Assembly (NCBI GenBank): GCA_963664365.1
Contig: OY761144.1
Location: forward strand, 1,426,001-1,490,000
Origin: VXRN01 sp963664365
GTDB taxonomy: Bacteria; Chloroflexota; Dehalococcoidia; Lucifugimonadales; UBA1123
Length of the DNA stretch: 64,000 bases
Reading direction: 5' to 3'
In this document: piece by piece, positions 25,503-34,595 of the stretch
Position numbering within the stretch: the first letter of the stretch is position 1
How the letters are laid out: every line of letters begins with the position of its first letter
Notes under the pieces: generated by a model
Database searches by the model: none
The model's input: the letters and a program-made list of their open reading frames with translations, nothing else
Told to the model about the DNA's origin: nothing
Program-made: the position numbers and the translations under genes

Positions 25503-26440
25503 CCTACGACCGCGCATCCACGAACGGCTCTGCCATCGTTGTCCAAGAGGTCTCCAAGTGGTTCGGCAGCGTGGTGGCCGTCAACGACGTGTCACTCGAA
25601 GTCAGTCCGGGCATTACCGGGTTACTCGGCCCCAACGGCGCGGGCAAGACCACGCTCCTGTACATGATCGCCGGACTGAGCAAGTGCTCCAAGGGCGCGA
25701 TCACTGTCCTCGGAGAGCCGACCCGCGACAACCCCGGCCTGTACAAGCGCGTCGGATTCATGCCGGAGCACGAGACGATCTATCCCTTCCTCACCGGACG
25801 CCAGCTTGTCGAATTGGCCGCCAAGATGCACGGTCTCCCCAGCATCTCGGAACCCGTTGACAGGGCCATTGCCATGGTCGGGATGGAAGACGCCCAGAAC
25901 CGCTCGCTCGGCGGATACTCGCGCGGTATGCGCCAGCGGATGCGACTCGCCGCGACCCTCGTGCATGACCCCGACGTCCTCATCCTCGACGAGCCGCTCA
26001 ACGGCACCGACCCGCGCCAGCGCATCGAGTTCCAGGACACCATGGAGCAGTTGGCGTCCGAAGGCTGCACAATCCTGATCTCGTCCCACATTCTGGAGGA
26101 GGTCGAGACGCTCGCCGAACGCATCCTGCTCATGATAAGCGGCAAGCTCGCCGCGTCGGGAGATTTCCGCGCCATCCGCGCCAAGCTCGACGAGCACGCC
26201 TACCAGGTCCGCATAGTCGTGGACTCGCCCCGCGACATGGCCGCCGCCATCGTCGGAATGGACTCGATAGACTCCGTGAGCGTCGGCGAGGACGGCTCCA
26301 TCCTGGTCCTCAGCCGAAACGTCGCCGAGCTTCAGACATCCCTGCCCAGGATGGCAAAGGACAACGGAATCCGCCTCACACGTATGGAGCCGATGGACGA
26401 ATCTCTCGAAAGCCTCTTTGAATACATGGTCGAGCGCTAG
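25499..26440 (+). CDS. ABC transporter ATP-binding protein
   Basis: 313 residues from GTG 25499, overlapping the permease stop by 4 nt; an upstream start at 25433 would run deep into the permease gene. Walker A GPNGAGKTT, signature YSRGMRQRMRLA, Walker B VLILDEPLNGTDP and H-loop SSHILEE. A C-terminal ~90-residue extension follows the nucleotide-binding domain. Translationally coupled in the operon; second ATPase of the set, so the system may assemble as a heteromeric exporter. Confidence 0.92.
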   Translation: MTYDRASTNGSAIVVQEVSKWFGSVVAVNDVSLEVSPGITGLLGPNGAGKTTLLYMIAGLSKCSKGAITVLGEPTRDNPGLYKRVGFMPEHETIYPFLTGRQLVELAAKMHGLPSISEPVDRAIAMVGMEDAQNRSLGGYSRGMRQRMRLAATLVHDPDVLILDEPLNGTDPRQRIEFQDTMEQLASEGCTILISSHILEEVETLAERILLMISGKLAASGDFRAIRAKLDEHAYQVRIVVDSPRDMAAAIVGMDSIDSVSVGEDGSILVLSRNVAELQTSLPRMAKDNGIRLTRMEPMDESLESLFEYMVER

Positions 26441-27211
26441 ATGATTCCCGTTCTAAAACTTTCTCTCAGGCAGATGGCGGGCGTCCGACGCCTGCTCATC
26501 GTGTCCCTGCTGGCCCTGCTGCCGGTCGCGCTGGCTCTGGTCACCCGTCTATTCGCCTCCCCGGACGATGCAGAGTCGGGCGAATTCGTCACCGGCATCA
26601 TAGACGCGATCCTGGTGGCCGGAATCCTGCCGCTCGTCACCATGGCCCTGGCGACCGCGTCGTTCGGCAACGAGGTCGAAGACAAGACGCTCAGCTACAT
26701 AATGCTGAAGCCTGTGTCGAGGTGGAAGATCGCCCTGCCCAAGATGGTCGCCCCGATCATCATAGCCGGCCCGCTGGTAGTGGTCAGTGGAGTCGCCGCC
26801 GCCTACATTGGGGTGGACCAGATACGAGCACTGCCTGCAGAGGCAGATTACGTCGCCGACACATCCATTTTGACGACACCTCTCGCCGTGGGTGTAGCCC
26901 TGCTAGTCGGAGTCGTCGCCTACTCCGCCGTCTTCACCTGGGCCGGACTTATCACCACCCGCGCGCTGTCCTTCGCCATCGTGTACGTGTTCCTATGGGA
27001 AGGCGCGATAAGCTCACTTATGAGCGGGGTCCGATACCTGAGCGTTCGGGGATACACGCTGGCGGTGATGCATGGCCTGGACGAGACCGGCCTGGAGTCC
27101 ATGAGCGACAGGGTCATCGAGTTCCCAGCCGCAATCGGCGGCGCGATACTGGTGACGGTAGTCTTCTTCTGCCTCACGGTATGGCGGCTCAAAAAGATGG
27201 ACGTGCCGTAG
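26441..27211 (+). CDS. ABC-2 type permease
   Basis: 256 residues, six hydrophobic segments (LLIVSLLALLPVALAL, AILVAGILPLVTMALA, VAPIIIAGPLVVVSG, VGVALLVGVVAYSAVF, and two more). Contains FGNEVEDKTLSYIMLKPVSRWKI, the coupling segment typical of ABC-2 permeases. The ATG immediately follows the TAG of the ATPase with no gap. Closes the operon; the next gene is convergent. Confidence 0.85.
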   Translation: MIPVLKLSLRQMAGVRRLLIVSLLALLPVALALVTRLFASPDDAESGEFVTGIIDAILVAGILPLVTMALATASFGNEVEDKTLSYIMLKPVSRWKIALPKMVAPIIIAGPLVVVSGVAAAYIGVDQIRALPAEADYVADTSILTTPLAVGVALLVGVVAYSAVFTWAGLITTRALSFAIVYVFLWEGAISSLMSGVRYLSVRGYTLAVMHGLDETGLESMSDRVIEFPAAIGGAILVTVVFFCLTVWRLKKMDVP

Positions 27212-27220
27212 CGTATCGGT

Positions 27221-28249
27221 TCAGTCTGAGAATATCTTTGGGGCGATCTTATTTGCCAGCGCCTTGAAGTCGGTGTACGCATCCCTCGCGGCGGCGGCGT
27301 GGCTTCCAATCGCTCCGTCCGCGGTCGTCAAACGGAATATGGGCTTGCGCGCTTCTTGCGCCATCGGAACGAGGCTCCTGTAATGCTTGACGGTCGCGAG
27401 AGCGCGCTCATCCTCATTCGGAGTAGTTGCGTAAGGCCCCTGTTCCAGTCCCAATAAGCTCCTCGCGTACTCCTCCGGCATTCGGTTGACCCACTTGTCG
27501 TAAGCCCTTACGGGGCGGCTCAAGCGGACGCTGTGTTGTTGCACCACGTAGCCGATTGGACGCATACCACCTTTGGGAAGAGCGAAATCAGGCTCTTGCC
27601 AATTCTGTCTGCGATTCAGCCAATCCTGCCTCCATCTGCTGAGTGTAGGTCCCAGGTTACGCAGTCCCTGGAGCGAGAATAGATCGGCTCCCAGAGGAAC
27701 AACGACGTAATCCGTTGCTATAAGGGCGGAACGGTTGATGGCGCCGAGATTTGGGCCGACGTCTGCCAGGATGACGGATGCGTTTACCTTCTTGGCTCCT
27801 TCCTGCATCACTGTCGAAAACGCGGTAAGGATTCTGAATGGCCTGTACAGACTGCTCGAACCTAGCGCATTAGGCCATTCGGCGGATAGGGTGTCTTCGA
27901 ATCCGGCCAGCGCCAAATCTCCCGGAATCAGGCTAAGCCTATCCGTGATCCGCCGGAGAGTTGGAGACTGGATGTCTGCGACTTGCGTTATAGGCTCCAC
28001 ACACTGGAAGATGGTACTCGCTGATTGTGAAGTAGCGCCGCCCGCGTTCCACAGAGTCTCCAGCTTATCTTCTTCTAGGAACATGGCGGTGAGGTTGGCT
28101 TGCGGATCCAGGTCAGCCGCCAATACGTTGTAGCCGAGTTCCGCATACATCCAAGACAGGTGATAGGCTAGGGACGTTTTCCCAACTCCACCCTTGTTAT
28201 TGAAGAACGTCAGAACCGGGACGGATTTCACTATTGGAGCGCCTTCCAC
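27221..28249 (-). CDS. ParA-family ATPase
   Basis: 342 residues. Deviant Walker A NNKGGVGKTS (~17-26) with the signature Lys, then AADLDPQANLT (Walker A') and VILADVGPNLG (Walker B). These are MinD/ParA-type P-loop ATPases that form ATP-dependent dimers for DNA or protein positioning. GTG 28249 shares a base with the TAG of the upstream AlbA_2 gene, so the two are translationally coupled. No parB gene or parS sites are visible nearby, so a chromosome-segregation role is not supported; a two-gene plasmid- or defence-type module is possible. Confidence 0.85.
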   Translation of the reverse strand: MEGAPIVKSVPVLTFFNNKGGVGKTSLAYHLSWMYAELGYNVLAADLDPQANLTAMFLEEDKLETLWNAGGATSQSASTIFQCVEPITQVADIQSPTLRRITDRLSLIPGDLALAGFEDTLSAEWPNALGSSSLYRPFRILTAFSTVMQEGAKKVNASVILADVGPNLGAINRSALIATDYVVVPLGADLFSLQGLRNLGPTLSRWRQDWLNRRQNWQEPDFALPKGGMRPIGYVVQQHSVRLSRPVRAYDKWVNRMPEEYARSLLGLEQGPYATTPNEDERALATVKHYRSLVPMAQEARKPIFRLTTADGAIGSHAAAARDAYTDFKALANKIAPKIFSD

Positions 28250-29457
28250 TATCCGGCCCTCATTGTAACCAAGACGTGATTATGGGGAGTAGCGAACCTC
28301 AGATCAGGAAGCCCCGCCTCTTTCAGCAGACGCTTGGCCGTTGGTATCCCGACTCCAAAGCGCTGGACGAAGCCGAGTGTTCTCATAGCCTCTGCCAGAT
28401 TGGGATTGCAGTAGTCGGTTATTCCGTGCTGCCCGAAAGTGTCGGCGGTAACAGCCCCGAAAGGCCCTCCGGGGCTGAGTATTTCGATGCGGTCGCTAAA
28501 CCAACTCACTCGGACCGGCGCATTCGTCGCCTCGTAAGTGCGGTGCATGACCGCGTTGCGGGTGATCTGCTGAATCGCCGGGATTGGATAGAGGGTGGTT
28601 CGCTGTTCGAGACGGCCTGAAGTCAAATCAACCGCGACTCGATTGTGCGCGCTCAGCTTTTCATCTAGGCGGCGAAGCACGTCCGGAATAGACCCGCCGA
28701 TGTCCTCGCTGTCTATTATGTCATCGGACAGATCCGGTCCATCCAATCTAATGAATTGGACATACGCCCCGGGCAAGAAATCCTGGGGGCTCTTGCCCAG
28801 GGTTAGTATGCCCAGCACGGTTGGGATCGGTTCATTGGGCGACGCGACCATCTTCGTCGCGGCTAACTTTTCCTGGAGACTCCGGTCGTTCGATTCCAGA
28901 ACCTCAGGCGCAAACGCCTGCGCAAGGTATTCGTTCTCGAACTGAGTCAGATTCAGGTCGCTCAGCCTAGAGGATAGAACAGGTTGTATGTCGAACGGGG
29001 TATCACCGTACCGCCGTTTCTCATTGAGAGATCGCTCATCTTGTGCGGTCGCTGTCCCCCTCCGGGGTCCGACGCGTACGCACACGCTGCCCCTGAAGCG
29101 GACAGGCGGAGAGTCGGACGGCTGGACCGTTATCACCGCGACGTCCTTCTCATGAAGAGTTCGCTTTTCCACCGTCATCGAAGGTGGAGGGACAATCTGG
29201 CCTTCGGTCCTGATGCCCGCCAACTGTCGGAGCAGGTCATCCGTCACCGGCAACCCCGTGACCTCACCGTCATCGCGCACGCCTACGAATATGACCCCCG
29301 GCTTGCCGTGTCTAGGGAGATCGTTGGCAAAGGCGCATATCGCCTCCCGAATCGCTGTGGGCGCGCTGCCCGCGATAGACTCTTTGAACTCGACGCGGTC
29401 GGACTCGCCCCTATCCAGAAGCCTCAAAAGGTCTTCGTCTGTGAAGCTCGCGGCCAT
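28249..29457 (-). CDS. AlbA_2 (Schlafen-like) domain protein with C-terminal ATP-binding domain
   Basis: 402 residues. The N-terminal AlbA_2 domain has ESDRVEFKESI and PGVIFVGVRDDGEVTGL (roughly 18-75). A linker follows, and then a C-terminal HATPase_c_4-like region (~285-400) with NAVMHRTYE, RIEILSPGGPFG and FGVGIPTA. Such proteins are usually called RecG-like or transcriptional regulators. The AlbA_2 fold is related to the Schlafen nuclease domain, and several members occur in defence loci. It is first in a pair with the ParA-family ATPase. Confidence 0.8.
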   Translation of the reverse strand: MAASFTDEDLLRLLDRGESDRVEFKESIAGSAPTAIREAICAFANDLPRHGKPGVIFVGVRDDGEVTGLPVTDDLLRQLAGIRTEGQIVPPPSMTVEKRTLHEKDVAVITVQPSDSPPVRFRGSVCVRVGPRRGTATAQDERSLNEKRRYGDTPFDIQPVLSSRLSDLNLTQFENEYLAQAFAPEVLESNDRSLQEKLAATKMVASPNEPIPTVLGILTLGKSPQDFLPGAYVQFIRLDGPDLSDDIIDSEDIGGSIPDVLRRLDEKLSAHNRVAVDLTSGRLEQRTTLYPIPAIQQITRNAVMHRTYEATNAPVRVSWFSDRIEILSPGGPFGAVTADTFGQHGITDYCNPNLAEAMRTLGFVQRFGVGIPTAKRLLKEAGLPDLRFATPHNHVLVTMRAG

Positions 29458-29518
29458 GATGGCCCATCCTGCCCACTTACGTCCAAGTTCGTCTTGACGA
29501 CGTTGCCTGATGCTATAT

Positions 29519-30541
29519 CTAGGGAGTCTCCATCCCCGGACTGTACTCGCCCCTGCGGGCGGCGGCGGTCAGGACGGCCCTGTGCATGAACGCCTTCTGA
29601 CTCGACTCCCGGTCACGGCTTTTCGCCCATACTGCCAGAGGCGCGGACTGCAAAGCGCGCCCATACGAGAAGCTGATCTCCCATGGCGCTCCCACTTCGC
29701 GGCCCCGGACGCTCAGCGCGTTCAAGTTCTCCGTAGCCTCTTCGTTCCCCTGTCCGCCTGACAGAAACACGATTCCGGGGACCGCATCGGGCACGGTCCG
29801 CATCAGGCAGTCCAGAGTCTTCTCCGCGACTTCGGCCGACCCCGCCCGGTCAGCCGCGTCCTTGCCGGAGATGACCATGTTCGGCTTGAGCAGAGTGCCT
29901 TCCAGCGTCACCCTCTGCCTGCCGAGTTGGTCGTACACCTCGCCCAGCGCCGCCTCCGTCGCCGCAAGACATTGTTCGATGGAGTGGTCGCCGTCCATGA
30001 TCACTTCAGGCTCCACGATGGGAACCAGCCCGGCCTCTAGGCAAAGCGCGGCGTAGCGCGCCAGCGCATGGCCGTTGACTTCTATGCAGTATCGGCTTGG
30101 AGTGTCCGGCCCTATCGTCAAGACTGCCCGCCACTTCGCGAACCCTGCTCCGATCTCCCGGTATTCGGCCAGCCTTCCGCGCAGTCCGTCCAGCCCCTCC
30201 GTCACCACCTCTCCCGGCGCGCCGGCCAGCTGATGAACGCCCGTGTCCACCTTGATTCCGGGAATGATTCCTCGACCAGTCAGAAGCTCGACAATCGTAG
30301 AGCCGTCGGACGCCCTCTGCCGCAGCGTCTCGTCATACAGAATCACGCCGCTGACGCGCTCGGACGCGCCCGGCGCGCTGAACAGCATCTCACGGTAGTC
30401 GCGGCGGTTCCGCTCGGTGTTCTCGATTCCGAGCGCGGCGAACCGTCCGCCGATCGTGCCGGTGCTCTCGTCGGCGGCCAGTATGCCTTTGCCCGGCGCT
30501 ACCAACGCGGCGGCGGTATCAACCAGAGATTGAGCGGTCAT
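29519..30541 (-). CDS. fba: Class I fructose-bisphosphate aldolase
   Basis: 340 residues, full length for the eukaryote-like class I aldolase. GKGILAADESTGTIG at the N-terminus, GAGFAKWRAV (~132-140, catalytic Lys136), and GTLLKPNMV with the Schiff-base Lys219. The C-terminus is typical (ALQSAPLAVWAK). Cleaves fructose 1,6-bisphosphate reversibly to dihydroxyacetone phosphate and glyceraldehyde 3-phosphate. Follows the phosphofructokinase gene by ~20 nt on the same strand, so the two successive glycolytic steps are co-transcribed. Confidence 0.95.
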   Translation of the reverse strand: MTAQSLVDTAAALVAPGKGILAADESTGTIGGRFAALGIENTERNRRDYREMLFSAPGASERVSGVILYDETLRQRASDGSTIVELLTGRGIIPGIKVDTGVHQLAGAPGEVVTEGLDGLRGRLAEYREIGAGFAKWRAVLTIGPDTPSRYCIEVNGHALARYAALCLEAGLVPIVEPEVIMDGDHSIEQCLAATEAALGEVYDQLGRQRVTLEGTLLKPNMVISGKDAADRAGSAEVAEKTLDCLMRTVPDAVPGIVFLSGGQGNEEATENLNALSVRGREVGAPWEISFSYGRALQSAPLAVWAKSRDRESSQKAFMHRAVLTAAARRGEYSPGMETP

Positions 30542-30559
30542 TATCGCTTTCCTCTACGC

Positions 30560-31879
30560 TCATAATGCTCCCGCCAACTCTACCACGCCGCCGAACCGTT
30601 TGGCGAAATCCGACGGCGTCATTCCGGCCTTTGCCGCCAACTTGTAGCGCATCTCAGCGTCTTCCAAGTCCCTCTTCTCCAGGCGGATCATGTACCTGCG
30701 CGCTACCCTGTACCCGTCGCCGTCTATGTCCACTTTGCGTACTCGTGTACGACCCGTCGCCGGGTCGCGGAGCCGGTCGAACGGCACGGCCTCGATTCGT
30801 CCATCAACGAGGCAGATCATCGCCCCGTCGCTCTTGGAGTCTTGGTCCAACCCCTCCAACAGGAACCTTGCCGCGCCGCAGCCCAGGCTGCGCGTGTAGT
30901 CTATGTCGAAAGGTATCGGCGGAGACGAACGCAGTTCATAACCCACGGCGCCGTCCACGATAGCCAAATCCTCGCCGCGAGCCGCGAAGCGCCTCCTAAT
31001 CTCTCGCCTCAGCGCCTTCTCGATCTGAATGTCCCCCAGTCTAAGGTGGCCGTGCTGGTCTCTCGAAACCTCCGCCCCGGGAAGACCCTCAAGCTCCTCC
31101 GGGTCGAACCTCTCCGCAAGGCCCTCCGCGACCACCGCCAGCCCGTGACCCTTTCCCATCACGCGCCGCTTGAGCATTGCCGTCTCCAGCACGTCGCACA
31201 CTTCCCCCAGGCTGATGCGCTCGCCCGTGAACTCCTCCGGTATGATCGTCAGCGTCGCGGCTGCCGACTTTCCGATTCCCAGCGCGAGGTGTCCGGCCGC
31301 CCGGCCCATCGCCGTCACGAAGTACCAGCGGTTGGTCGTCCTGGAGTCCGCGATCAGGTTCCTAACGAGCTCAGCGCCAAGGTGTCTCGCCGTCTCATAA
31401 CCGAATGTCGGCATGTTGCCGGGGAGCGGCAGGTCGTTGTCTATCGTCTTGGGGATGTGCGCCACCCTGAGACGGCTGCCCGCGCGCTTGGAGACTTCCG
31501 CCGCGCTGAACGCCGTGTCGTCTCCCCCGATGGTCACAAGGTACGATATGCCGAGTTTTCTGAGCGCCGACACGGTGTTGTCGAGGTCTTCAGCGCGCCG
31601 AGTCGGATTCTGCCGCGACGTTCGGATGATCGAACCGCCGCGCTGGTGAATCTGGGAGACGTCTTGAATGGTCAGAGGCAGGGTCATGTCCGTCCGGCCC
31701 TTCATCAGGTGCGAAAAGCCGTCCAGTATGCCCACCACCTCGCAGCCTCGGTTCGCGGCCTCTATGGTCGCCGAGCTAATCGCGCTGTTGACGCCGGGAG
31801 CCGGGCCGCCGCCCATCAGGATTCCAACGCGACCGTCATCGCCGTTCACGAATGTACTCTCCTTTGGAGACCGCTCCAT
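30560..31879 (-). CDS. pfp: 6-phosphofructokinase, probably PPi-dependent
   Basis: 439 residues. MGGGPAPGVNSA (~22-33) instead of the GGDxxGxN of ATP enzymes, GGDDT (~118-122), where the second Asp favours pyrophosphate over ATP, and PKTIDND (~143-149). A PPi enzyme would make the step reversible. The ATG 31879 is the start; upstream lies tRNA-Pro. In an operon with class I aldolase downstream. Confidence 0.88.
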   Translation of the reverse strand: MERSPKESTFVNGDDGRVGILMGGGPAPGVNSAISSATIEAANRGCEVVGILDGFSHLMKGRTDMTLPLTIQDVSQIHQRGGSIIRTSRQNPTRRAEDLDNTVSALRKLGISYLVTIGGDDTAFSAAEVSKRAGSRLRVAHIPKTIDNDLPLPGNMPTFGYETARHLGAELVRNLIADSRTTNRWYFVTAMGRAAGHLALGIGKSAAATLTIIPEEFTGERISLGEVCDVLETAMLKRRVMGKGHGLAVVAEGLAERFDPEELEGLPGAEVSRDQHGHLRLGDIQIEKALRREIRRRFAARGEDLAIVDGAVGYELRSSPPIPFDIDYTRSLGCGAARFLLEGLDQDSKSDGAMICLVDGRIEAVPFDRLRDPATGRTRVRKVDIDGDGYRVARRYMIRLEKRDLEDAEMRYKLAAKAGMTPSDFAKRFGGVVELAGAL

Positions 31880-31981
31880 TCCCAGTACAGCGACGCCGGT
31901 TCACGCAACGCCCGGAGCAGCCTGGCGGCGCGCGCCCGCCGTCCCCATGGGAGGCATACTCTCGGAGATTGGCGAAAGAAC

Positions 31982-32057
31982 TGGTCGGGGCGACTGGACT
32001 TGAACCAGCGACCTCCACGTCCCGAACGTGGCGCGCTACCGACTGCGCTACGCCCCG
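31982..32057 (-). tRNA. tRNA-Pro (anticodon CGG)
   Basis: The acceptor CGGGGCG/CGCCCCG is closed by A-CCA (encoded, 31982-31985). D-arm AGCGCAGTCGGTAGCGC, anticodon arm CCACG-TTCGGGA-CGTGG giving anticodon CGG, T-arm with GGTTCAAGTCC. 76 nt including CCA. Just downstream on the minus strand is the phosphofructokinase gene. Confidence 0.93.
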
Positions 32058-32161
32058 ACTTTTCCCTGCCGTGACATTCTAGCGACTAACCTCCCCATCG
32101 GGCAACACATGTCGGGATTAGGGATGCTGTGTCAACATGACGGTAAGCGACTAAGAAGAAC

Positions 32162-32236
32162 CTAGAGCGCCTCGGCCAGCACCTCTACTAGGTGGCGGGC
32201 GCGTTTGCCGACGCCCTGGGCTATCTGCTGACGGCA
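32162..32236. repeat. Left direct repeat of the restriction-modification island (75 bp)
   Basis: 72 of 75 positions match 35251-35325, the last 25 codons (with stop) of the FAD/Fe-S oxidoreductase gene, in the same orientation. The repeat therefore carries a copy of that gene's 3' end (…KRARHLVEVLAEAL-stop) on the far side of the island. Confidence 0.85.
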
Positions 32237-32263
32237 GCACTGCACGGAGGCCGAATTGGGTTC

Positions 32264-34288
32264 TCATCGTGAGAAAATCTCGTCTTCTCTCTGCCTGAGG
32301 CCGGCTACGGTCACCGCATTCGCCGCAAGTGAATTGAGGACGTCCCGATAGTCGCTGATCAACTTTGCAATCGACTCGGCCTTCCGTGTACCACGTTTTA
32401 CAATCGGGACCAGTACTTGACCAAGTTCAGATGTCCGTATTCGGTTATGTGAAGCTGACGTGCCTGATGTGAGGCTGTGAATCTGACTTCTCACTGAAGC
32501 TGTCTGCAGCATGTAGGCCAGTTCGTAAGTGCCAATACGATTCTTTACTCTCATCACCTCAAACTCAGACGAGCACAACGTCTTTACTCCAAAATCAGGC
32601 GTTACACTTACTCGCGGAATCCTTGGGTTGATTTTGGAAACTAGTAGCTCTCCCGGATGCGTCAATATGCCGGGCGTCTTGGGTTCGTAGCCAAGAACTC
32701 CGCTCACATTGACAAACCCCTCCCCGATTATGTGTAGGACTGAAATGAATGCCCAGCCGTCTCGCCAGCGCAATGGTTTTCGGACAGTCGAACAGAACTC
32801 GACCAAGTCTCTTAAGGGCACTAGATCAAATTCTCTATGACTGGCGATTCTGGAGACAGCTTGGAATCGCTCGGCACTATACTGCTTTGGACTCCAGTTT
32901 CCCCTAAACACGACAGGCTCTGGGACGGTCACGCATGAGGGGGATGCGGATATCACTCGTATTTCTTCTGTGTTAGGGTAGCTATGCGATTCTCTGTATG
33001 CTGATGCCACCGTAGCCAGGTCGTTCTTGCCACGCTGTATCTTGATCTGAATGCCCTTGCGAGAAGATACCTGAAACCCAAGATCCTTGGATACGCTCAT
33101 AAACACCTGACTCTCGTGACTAGAACGTCCTTTCTGAAGGTATAGAATCGCCGTCTTGGTCCGAGTTCCCGCCTGAGCGAAGGTAGTAGCAGGCAACTCT
33201 ACTACGGCGTGGAGAGTAGCGGACCGTGTCAAATGGTGTCGAAGCAATGCAGACATGCCTTTGGAGGAGACCACACTGTCAGGCACTATAATCAGCATAC
33301 GCCCTCCTTCCCTTAGTAGACGCATACCTCGATCTATGAACAACAGTTCAGAGTCTATGGATGCCGCAGTACGGCGGCGAGAGGAAAAGAAGGGAGTGTT
33401 GTCACCACACATAGTATCTACGTATTCCTGGGCGAATCGGGCTCCGAAGGGTGGATTCGTAAGAATTACATCGACAGACCCATTCAAACCATCGAGTTCA
33501 GACCCCCTCTCGAGGGAATTTCCCAAAGTCACTTGGTGATCTTCGACTTTGAACAACTGCAGGTTGATCGTAGCTAACCGAACCATGCGCTCAACTTTGT
33601 CCTGTCCAAACAGTCTGAGACGTTCCGGATCCAGATACGCGCCTGTCTTTGCGCGCTGATAAACTGCGCCTAGGAATGATCCGACCCCACAGGAAGGATC
33701 CAAGACAGTCCAGGATTCTCCCATGTCATTTGTTGAAGTGCCTCCGTCCATGAGGTCTCGCAGTACTAGGTCTGCCATGAAGTCAGTAACTTCGGGCGGA
33801 GTCATGTATTGGGCGTCTTCAATGTTGCCGCGGAAGTTGTCCCTGACGAAATGACCGAAAGCCTCGTTCAAAATATCGAATGGACGTCCAGCAGCTTGAA
33901 GCTGGAATGCAATATCTACACCTTGTCGGACTACCCTGACCATTTCAGCTACCATATCTTCGTCTCCATGTCGAATGGCCAGACTCGGCTGTGAACCGAA
34001 TATCGACTGTCCTCCGCTCGGACGGTACTGAGGTAGTTGAACCGTTTCCGCAAATGCGGACTGCAGTTCCGTTACCAGAGAATCCGACTCTGCTGATGGG
34101 AAAGACACAATCTGCCGAGTCTTGAACGCAAGATAGGCGGCGAAGAGCTTGGTTACTTCGTCAAGCTTCGCGTTTGAGTCATCTAGTCGCCCTGATCGAT
34201 GGAAGCGTTCCCGTAGCTGCGAGAACGCTTGATGCACCTGTGCATATGCATGTTGGTATGGATCACCATATGAGAACAGATCAACCAT
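32264..34288 (-). CDS. N6-adenine DNA methyltransferase with fused specificity-like domain
   Basis: 674 residues. HsdM-type core: YMTPPEV (~161-167), SAM motif I LDPSCGVGSFL (~196-206), catalytic NPPFG (~278-282), and LLREGGRMLIIVPDSV. The last ~200 residues (from about VPLRDLVEFC) resemble a type I S-subunit half (target-recognition domain plus helical spacer), so modification and specificity are in one chain. Faces the C-protein/nuclease genes across an 82-nt divergent promoter. It probably protects against the MamI-like nuclease. Base usage is less GC-rich than in neighbouring core genes, in line with acquisition. Confidence 0.85.
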   Translation of the reverse strand: MVDLFSYGDPYQHAYAQVHQAFSQLRERFHRSGRLDDSNAKLDEVTKLFAAYLAFKTRQIVSFPSAESDSLVTELQSAFAETVQLPQYRPSGGQSIFGSQPSLAIRHGDEDMVAEMVRVVRQGVDIAFQLQAAGRPFDILNEAFGHFVRDNFRGNIEDAQYMTPPEVTDFMADLVLRDLMDGGTSTNDMGESWTVLDPSCGVGSFLGAVYQRAKTGAYLDPERLRLFGQDKVERMVRLATINLQLFKVEDHQVTLGNSLERGSELDGLNGSVDVILTNPPFGARFAQEYVDTMCGDNTPFFSSRRRTAASIDSELLFIDRGMRLLREGGRMLIIVPDSVVSSKGMSALLRHHLTRSATLHAVVELPATTFAQAGTRTKTAILYLQKGRSSHESQVFMSVSKDLGFQVSSRKGIQIKIQRGKNDLATVASAYRESHSYPNTEEIRVISASPSCVTVPEPVVFRGNWSPKQYSAERFQAVSRIASHREFDLVPLRDLVEFCSTVRKPLRWRDGWAFISVLHIIGEGFVNVSGVLGYEPKTPGILTHPGELLVSKINPRIPRVSVTPDFGVKTLCSSEFEVMRVKNRIGTYELAYMLQTASVRSQIHSLTSGTSASHNRIRTSELGQVLVPIVKRGTRKAESIAKLISDYRDVLNSLAANAVTVAGLRQREDEIFSR

Positions 34289-34302
34289 GTGGACCTCGTT
34301 TC

Positions 34303-34316
34303 AAGATAGCTATCTT
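34303..34316. promoter_or_regulatory. Perfect 14-bp palindrome, candidate operator of the controller protein
   Basis: AAGATAGCTATCTT lies between the divergent methylase start (34288) and the C-gene promoter. A single dyad here is well placed for binding by the XRE-type C protein to switch between methylase and nuclease expression. Confidence 0.5.
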
Positions 34317-34336
34317 CGTTGATTACTATAGCACAC

Positions 34337-34364
34337 TGACTTGCGCGGCGAAAACCTACATAAT
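34337..34364 (+). promoter_or_regulatory. Promoter of the C-protein/nuclease genes (leaderless)
   Basis: TGACTT-16 nt-CATAAT, ending 6 nt before GTG 34371, so the mRNA would start at the start codon. Leaderless C-protein transcripts are known in type II R-M systems. Confidence 0.4.
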
Positions 34365-34370
34365 AGCAGT

Positions 34371-34595
34371 GTGTCTAGCATTGCACAGAACTTTGGAAGT
34401 GTAGTCCGGTCGAGTCGCAGGTCACGCGGGTTATCGCAAGAGTCGTTGGCCGAACTGGCAGGCCTGAACCGTGGCTACTTGAGTAAGATCGAACGCGGCG
34501 AGGCCATTCCTACTATCGTGACCGCCCATAAAGTGGCAGATGCGCTTGGCGAGAGGCTGTCGTCGTTAATTGCCATGTGTGAAAATGATAGATGA
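34371..34595 (+). CDS. Restriction-modification controller (C) protein, XRE family
   Basis: 74 residues from GTG 34371 (VSSIAQNFG). An earlier in-frame TTG at 34341 lies upstream of the -10 box. Helix-turn-helix of the XRE/HTH_3 type: LSQESLAELAGLNRGYLSKIERGEAIPT. The size and position (divergent from the methylase, overlapping the nuclease) are those of C proteins that time nuclease expression after methylase. Confidence 0.8.
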   Translation: MSSIAQNFGSVVRSSRRSRGLSQESLAELAGLNRGYLSKIERGEAIPTIVTAHKVADALGERLSSLIAMCENDR

